DNA from: Armatimonadota bacterium
GTDB lineage: Bacteria > Sysuimicrobiota > Sysuimicrobiia > Sysuimicrobiales > JACQTN01
Assembly (NCBI GenBank): GCA_016210785.1
Contig: JACQTN010000459.1
Location: forward strand, 1 to 6,263
DNA length: 6,263 nucleotides
Reading direction: 5' to 3'
Shown here: one piece after another, positions 4,729 through 6,263 of the stretch
Position numbering within the stretch: the first letter of the stretch is position 1
Layout: each line of letters opens with the position of its first letter
Translations under genes and position numbers: made by a program
Notes under the pieces: model-generated
Told to the model about the DNA's origin: nothing
The model's input: only the letters and a program-made list of their open reading frames with translations
The model's database searches: none

Positions 4729-6263
4729 GTGATCGCCACGACCGATTCTTCTGTCCGCGTGGAGACGGGGGACCTGCCCCGGGACGCCGCGGTCCTGCTG
4801 GCGAAGGTGCGCGAGCACTGGCCGGGCGCGTCGGTTGCGCCCCTCGCCGACGCCTACCGGTTTGCCTCTCGGGCTCACGAGGGCCAGGTCCGTGCCTCCG
4901 GCGAGCCCTACGTCAACCACTCTCTGACCGTGGCGACGATCCTGGCGGGGTTGCGCCTCGACCCGGAGACCATCGTCGCGGCGTTGCTGCACGACGTCCC
5001 GGAGGACACCGGCGTGCAGCTGGAGGAGATCCGCCAGCGGTTCGGCGCCGAGGTGGCTGCGCTGGTGGACGGCGCCACCAAGCTGGGGAAGATCCACTGG
5101 CGGACCCGGGAGGAGCGGCAGGCAGAGAACCTCCGCAAGATGTTCCTGGCCATGGCCAGCGACATCCGCATCGTGCTCATCAAGCTGGCCGACCGCCTGC
5201 ACAACATGCGCACCATCGAGTACCTGCCGGAGGACAAGCAGCACCGCATCGCCCAGGAGACCCTCGAGATCTACGCCCCGCTCAGCGAGCGGCTCGGCAT
5301 CGGCCAGATCCAGTGGGAGCTGGAGGACCTGGCTTTTGAAGTGCTGGAGCCCGACACGTATCAGGAGATCAGCACCGGGCTGGCCAAGGCCAGCGAGGAG
5401 CGGGCGCAGGTGGTGCAGGAGGTCGTGGAGATCCTGCACCGCGAGCTGCGCGAGGCGGGTATCGCGGCGGAGCAGGCCGACATCGCCGGGCGGCCCAAGC
5501 ACGTCTACAGCATCTGGAAGAAGCTGCAGCGGCCCAAGTACGCGGGGCAGGGGCTGGCCCGCATCTATGATCGGCTGGGCGTGCGCCTGATCGTGCAGGA
5601 CGTCAAAGACTGCTACGCGGCGCTGGGCGTGGTGCACTCGCTGTGGAAGCCGATCCCCGGCGAGTTCGATGACTACATCGCCAACCCCAAGACCAGCGGT
5701 TACCAGTCGCTGCACACGGCAGTGCTGTACACGGGCGAGCCGCTGGAGGTGCAGATCCGCACCCGCCGCATGCACTACGAGGCGGAGCACGGCATCGCCG
5801 CCCACTGGCGGTACAAGGAAGGCAAGGCCAGCGACAAGGCGTTCGACCAGAAGCTGGCCTGGATGCGACAGTTGCTGGAGTGGCACCAGGAGATGCAGGA
5901 CGCCCGGCAGTTCATGCAGTCGGTGAAGCTTGACCTGTTCCAGAACGAGGTCTTCGTCTTTACCCCCAAGGGCGACGTGATCGACCTGCCCGCCGGCGCC
6001 ACGCCGATCGACTTTGCCTACCGCGTCCACACCGAGGTTGGCCACCGCTGCACCGGCGCCAAGGTCAACGGGCGGCTGGTGCCGCTGAGCCACAAGCTCT
6101 CGAGTGGCGACATCGTGGAGATCGTCACCAGCAAGACGCCCGGCCCCAGCCGGGACTGGCTGGCCTTCGCCGTCACCACCAACGCCAAGAGCAAGATCAA
6201 GCCGTGGTTCAAGCAGCAGCGGCGGGAGGAGACCGTCCAGCGCGGGCGGGAGGTGTTGGAGAA
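4729..6263 (+). CDS. rel: RelA/SpoT-family (p)ppGpp synthetase/hydrolase, 3' truncated by window
   Basis: This is the stringent-response enzyme that makes (p)ppGpp from ATP and GTP/GDP and, when bifunctional, hydrolyses it. 511 residues are visible; members are usually 700-780, so the C-terminal regulatory part including ACT lies beyond the window. The N-terminal HD hydrolase is complete: R55, H64, H88-D89, E92-D93 (HDVPEDT) and D155 (LADRLHNMR). The spacings match Streptococcus Rel. The synthetase domain has D281 (IYDRLGVRLIV), Y325 (GYQSLHT) and E340 (EVQIRT). The activity-type motif is E-F-D-D (312-315), not the R-x-K-D usual in bifunctional enzymes. A TGS domain begins near 405 (QNEVFVFTPKGDVIDLPAGA). 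The start is GTG 4729: an in-frame stop lies at 4690-4692 with no other start between, and it places HD at residue 88 as expected. The Shine-Dalgarno is weak (AAGAG, 4723-4727). It is probably bifunctional and has its own promoter. Confidence 0.95.
   Translation, partial: MIATTDSSVRVETGDLPRDAAVLLAKVREHWPGASVAPLADAYRFASRAHEGQVRASGEPYVNHSLTVATILAGLRLDPETIVAALLHDVPEDTGVQLEEIRQRFGAEVAALVDGATKLGKIHWRTREERQAENLRKMFLAMASDIRIVLIKLADRLHNMRTIEYLPEDKQHRIAQETLEIYAPLSERLGIGQIQWELEDLAFEVLEPDTYQEISTGLAKASEERAQVVQEVVEILHRELREAGIAAEQADIAGRPKHVYSIWKKLQRPKYAGQGLARIYDRLGVRLIVQDVKDCYAALGVVHSLWKPIPGEFDDYIANPKTSGYQSLHTAVLYTGEPLEVQIRTRRMHYEAEHGIAAHWRYKEGKASDKAFDQKLAWMRQLLEWHQEMQDARQFMQSVKLDLFQNEVFVFTPKGDVIDLPAGATPIDFAYRVHTEVGHRCTGAKVNGRLVPLSHKLSSGDIVEIVTSKTPGPSRDWLAFAVTTNAKSKIKPWFKQQRREETVQRGREVLE

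Noticed and set aside
981..4739. Long open frames on the minus strand opposite recJ (616 and 617 codons, 981-2831 and 2886-4739)
   Set aside because: They are antisense shadows: stop codons are rare in this GC-rich DNA. Their translations are low-complexity Arg/His/Gln/Ala/Gly-rich with no recognisable domains, while the plus strand encodes clear RecJ motifs throughout.
4714..6093. 459-codon minus-strand open frame opposite rel
   Set aside because: The plus strand here encodes well-conserved Rel motifs. The antisense product is Leu/His/Gln/Asp-rich without family features.
1..6263. Mobile element, CRISPR array, tRNA or rRNA
   Set aside because: No direct repeat array, transposase or integrase motifs, terminal inverted repeats or RNA gene signatures were seen; the gaps are all under 170 nt.

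Overview
The window is a very GC-rich (roughly 70% or more by eye) bacterial chromosome segment with four genes, all on the + strand: the 3' end of secF, a small lapA-like (DUF1049) membrane protein gene, an unusually long recJ, and the 5' two thirds of a RelA/SpoT-type (p)ppGpp synthetase/hydrolase gene. There is no sign of a mobile element, CRISPR array, rRNA or tRNA. The order secF, lapA-like, recJ, rel matches the Firmicutes order as I remember it from Bacillus subtilis (secDF, yrvD, yrvE/recJ, apt, relA), but without apt. With the base composition, this suggests a deep-branching high-GC Firmicutes-like or other Terrabacteria lineage. The phylum cannot be fixed from sequence reading alone.

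Layout. Positions 1-518 encode the last transmembrane segments of SecF and a long Ala/Pro-rich tail ending in seven arginines. Its stop codon overlaps the GTG start of the lapA-like gene (515-850), so those two are probably translationally coupled. A gap (851-1013) holds a nested inverted repeat and a strong extended -10 promoter (TGATATAAT). This promoter should drive recJ (1014-4625). A short gap (4626-4728) holds a probable intrinsic terminator for recJ and an AT-rich stretch with a small palindrome. The rel gene follows from a GTG at 4729 and runs off the window.

The most interesting object is the 1203-residue RecJ. Residues 1 to about 565 form a complete RecJ nuclease (DHH, DHHA1 and OB parts, all metal ligands present). 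They are followed by a HIRAN domain (about 604-700), which in other proteins binds DNA ends. Next comes a two-lobed RecQ-like superfamily 2 helicase region (about 723-1060) whose Walker A, DEAH and arginine-finger motifs are all degraded, and then a RecJ C-terminal region. It looks like a RecJ-RecQ fusion in which the helicase half has become a pseudo-ATPase.

The genes do not form one pathway. SecF and LapA-like act at the membrane (protein export and envelope), RecJ in DNA repair, and Rel in the stringent response. Their proximity reflects conserved chromosomal order. The regulatory signals suggest at least three transcription units: secF-lapA, recJ and rel.
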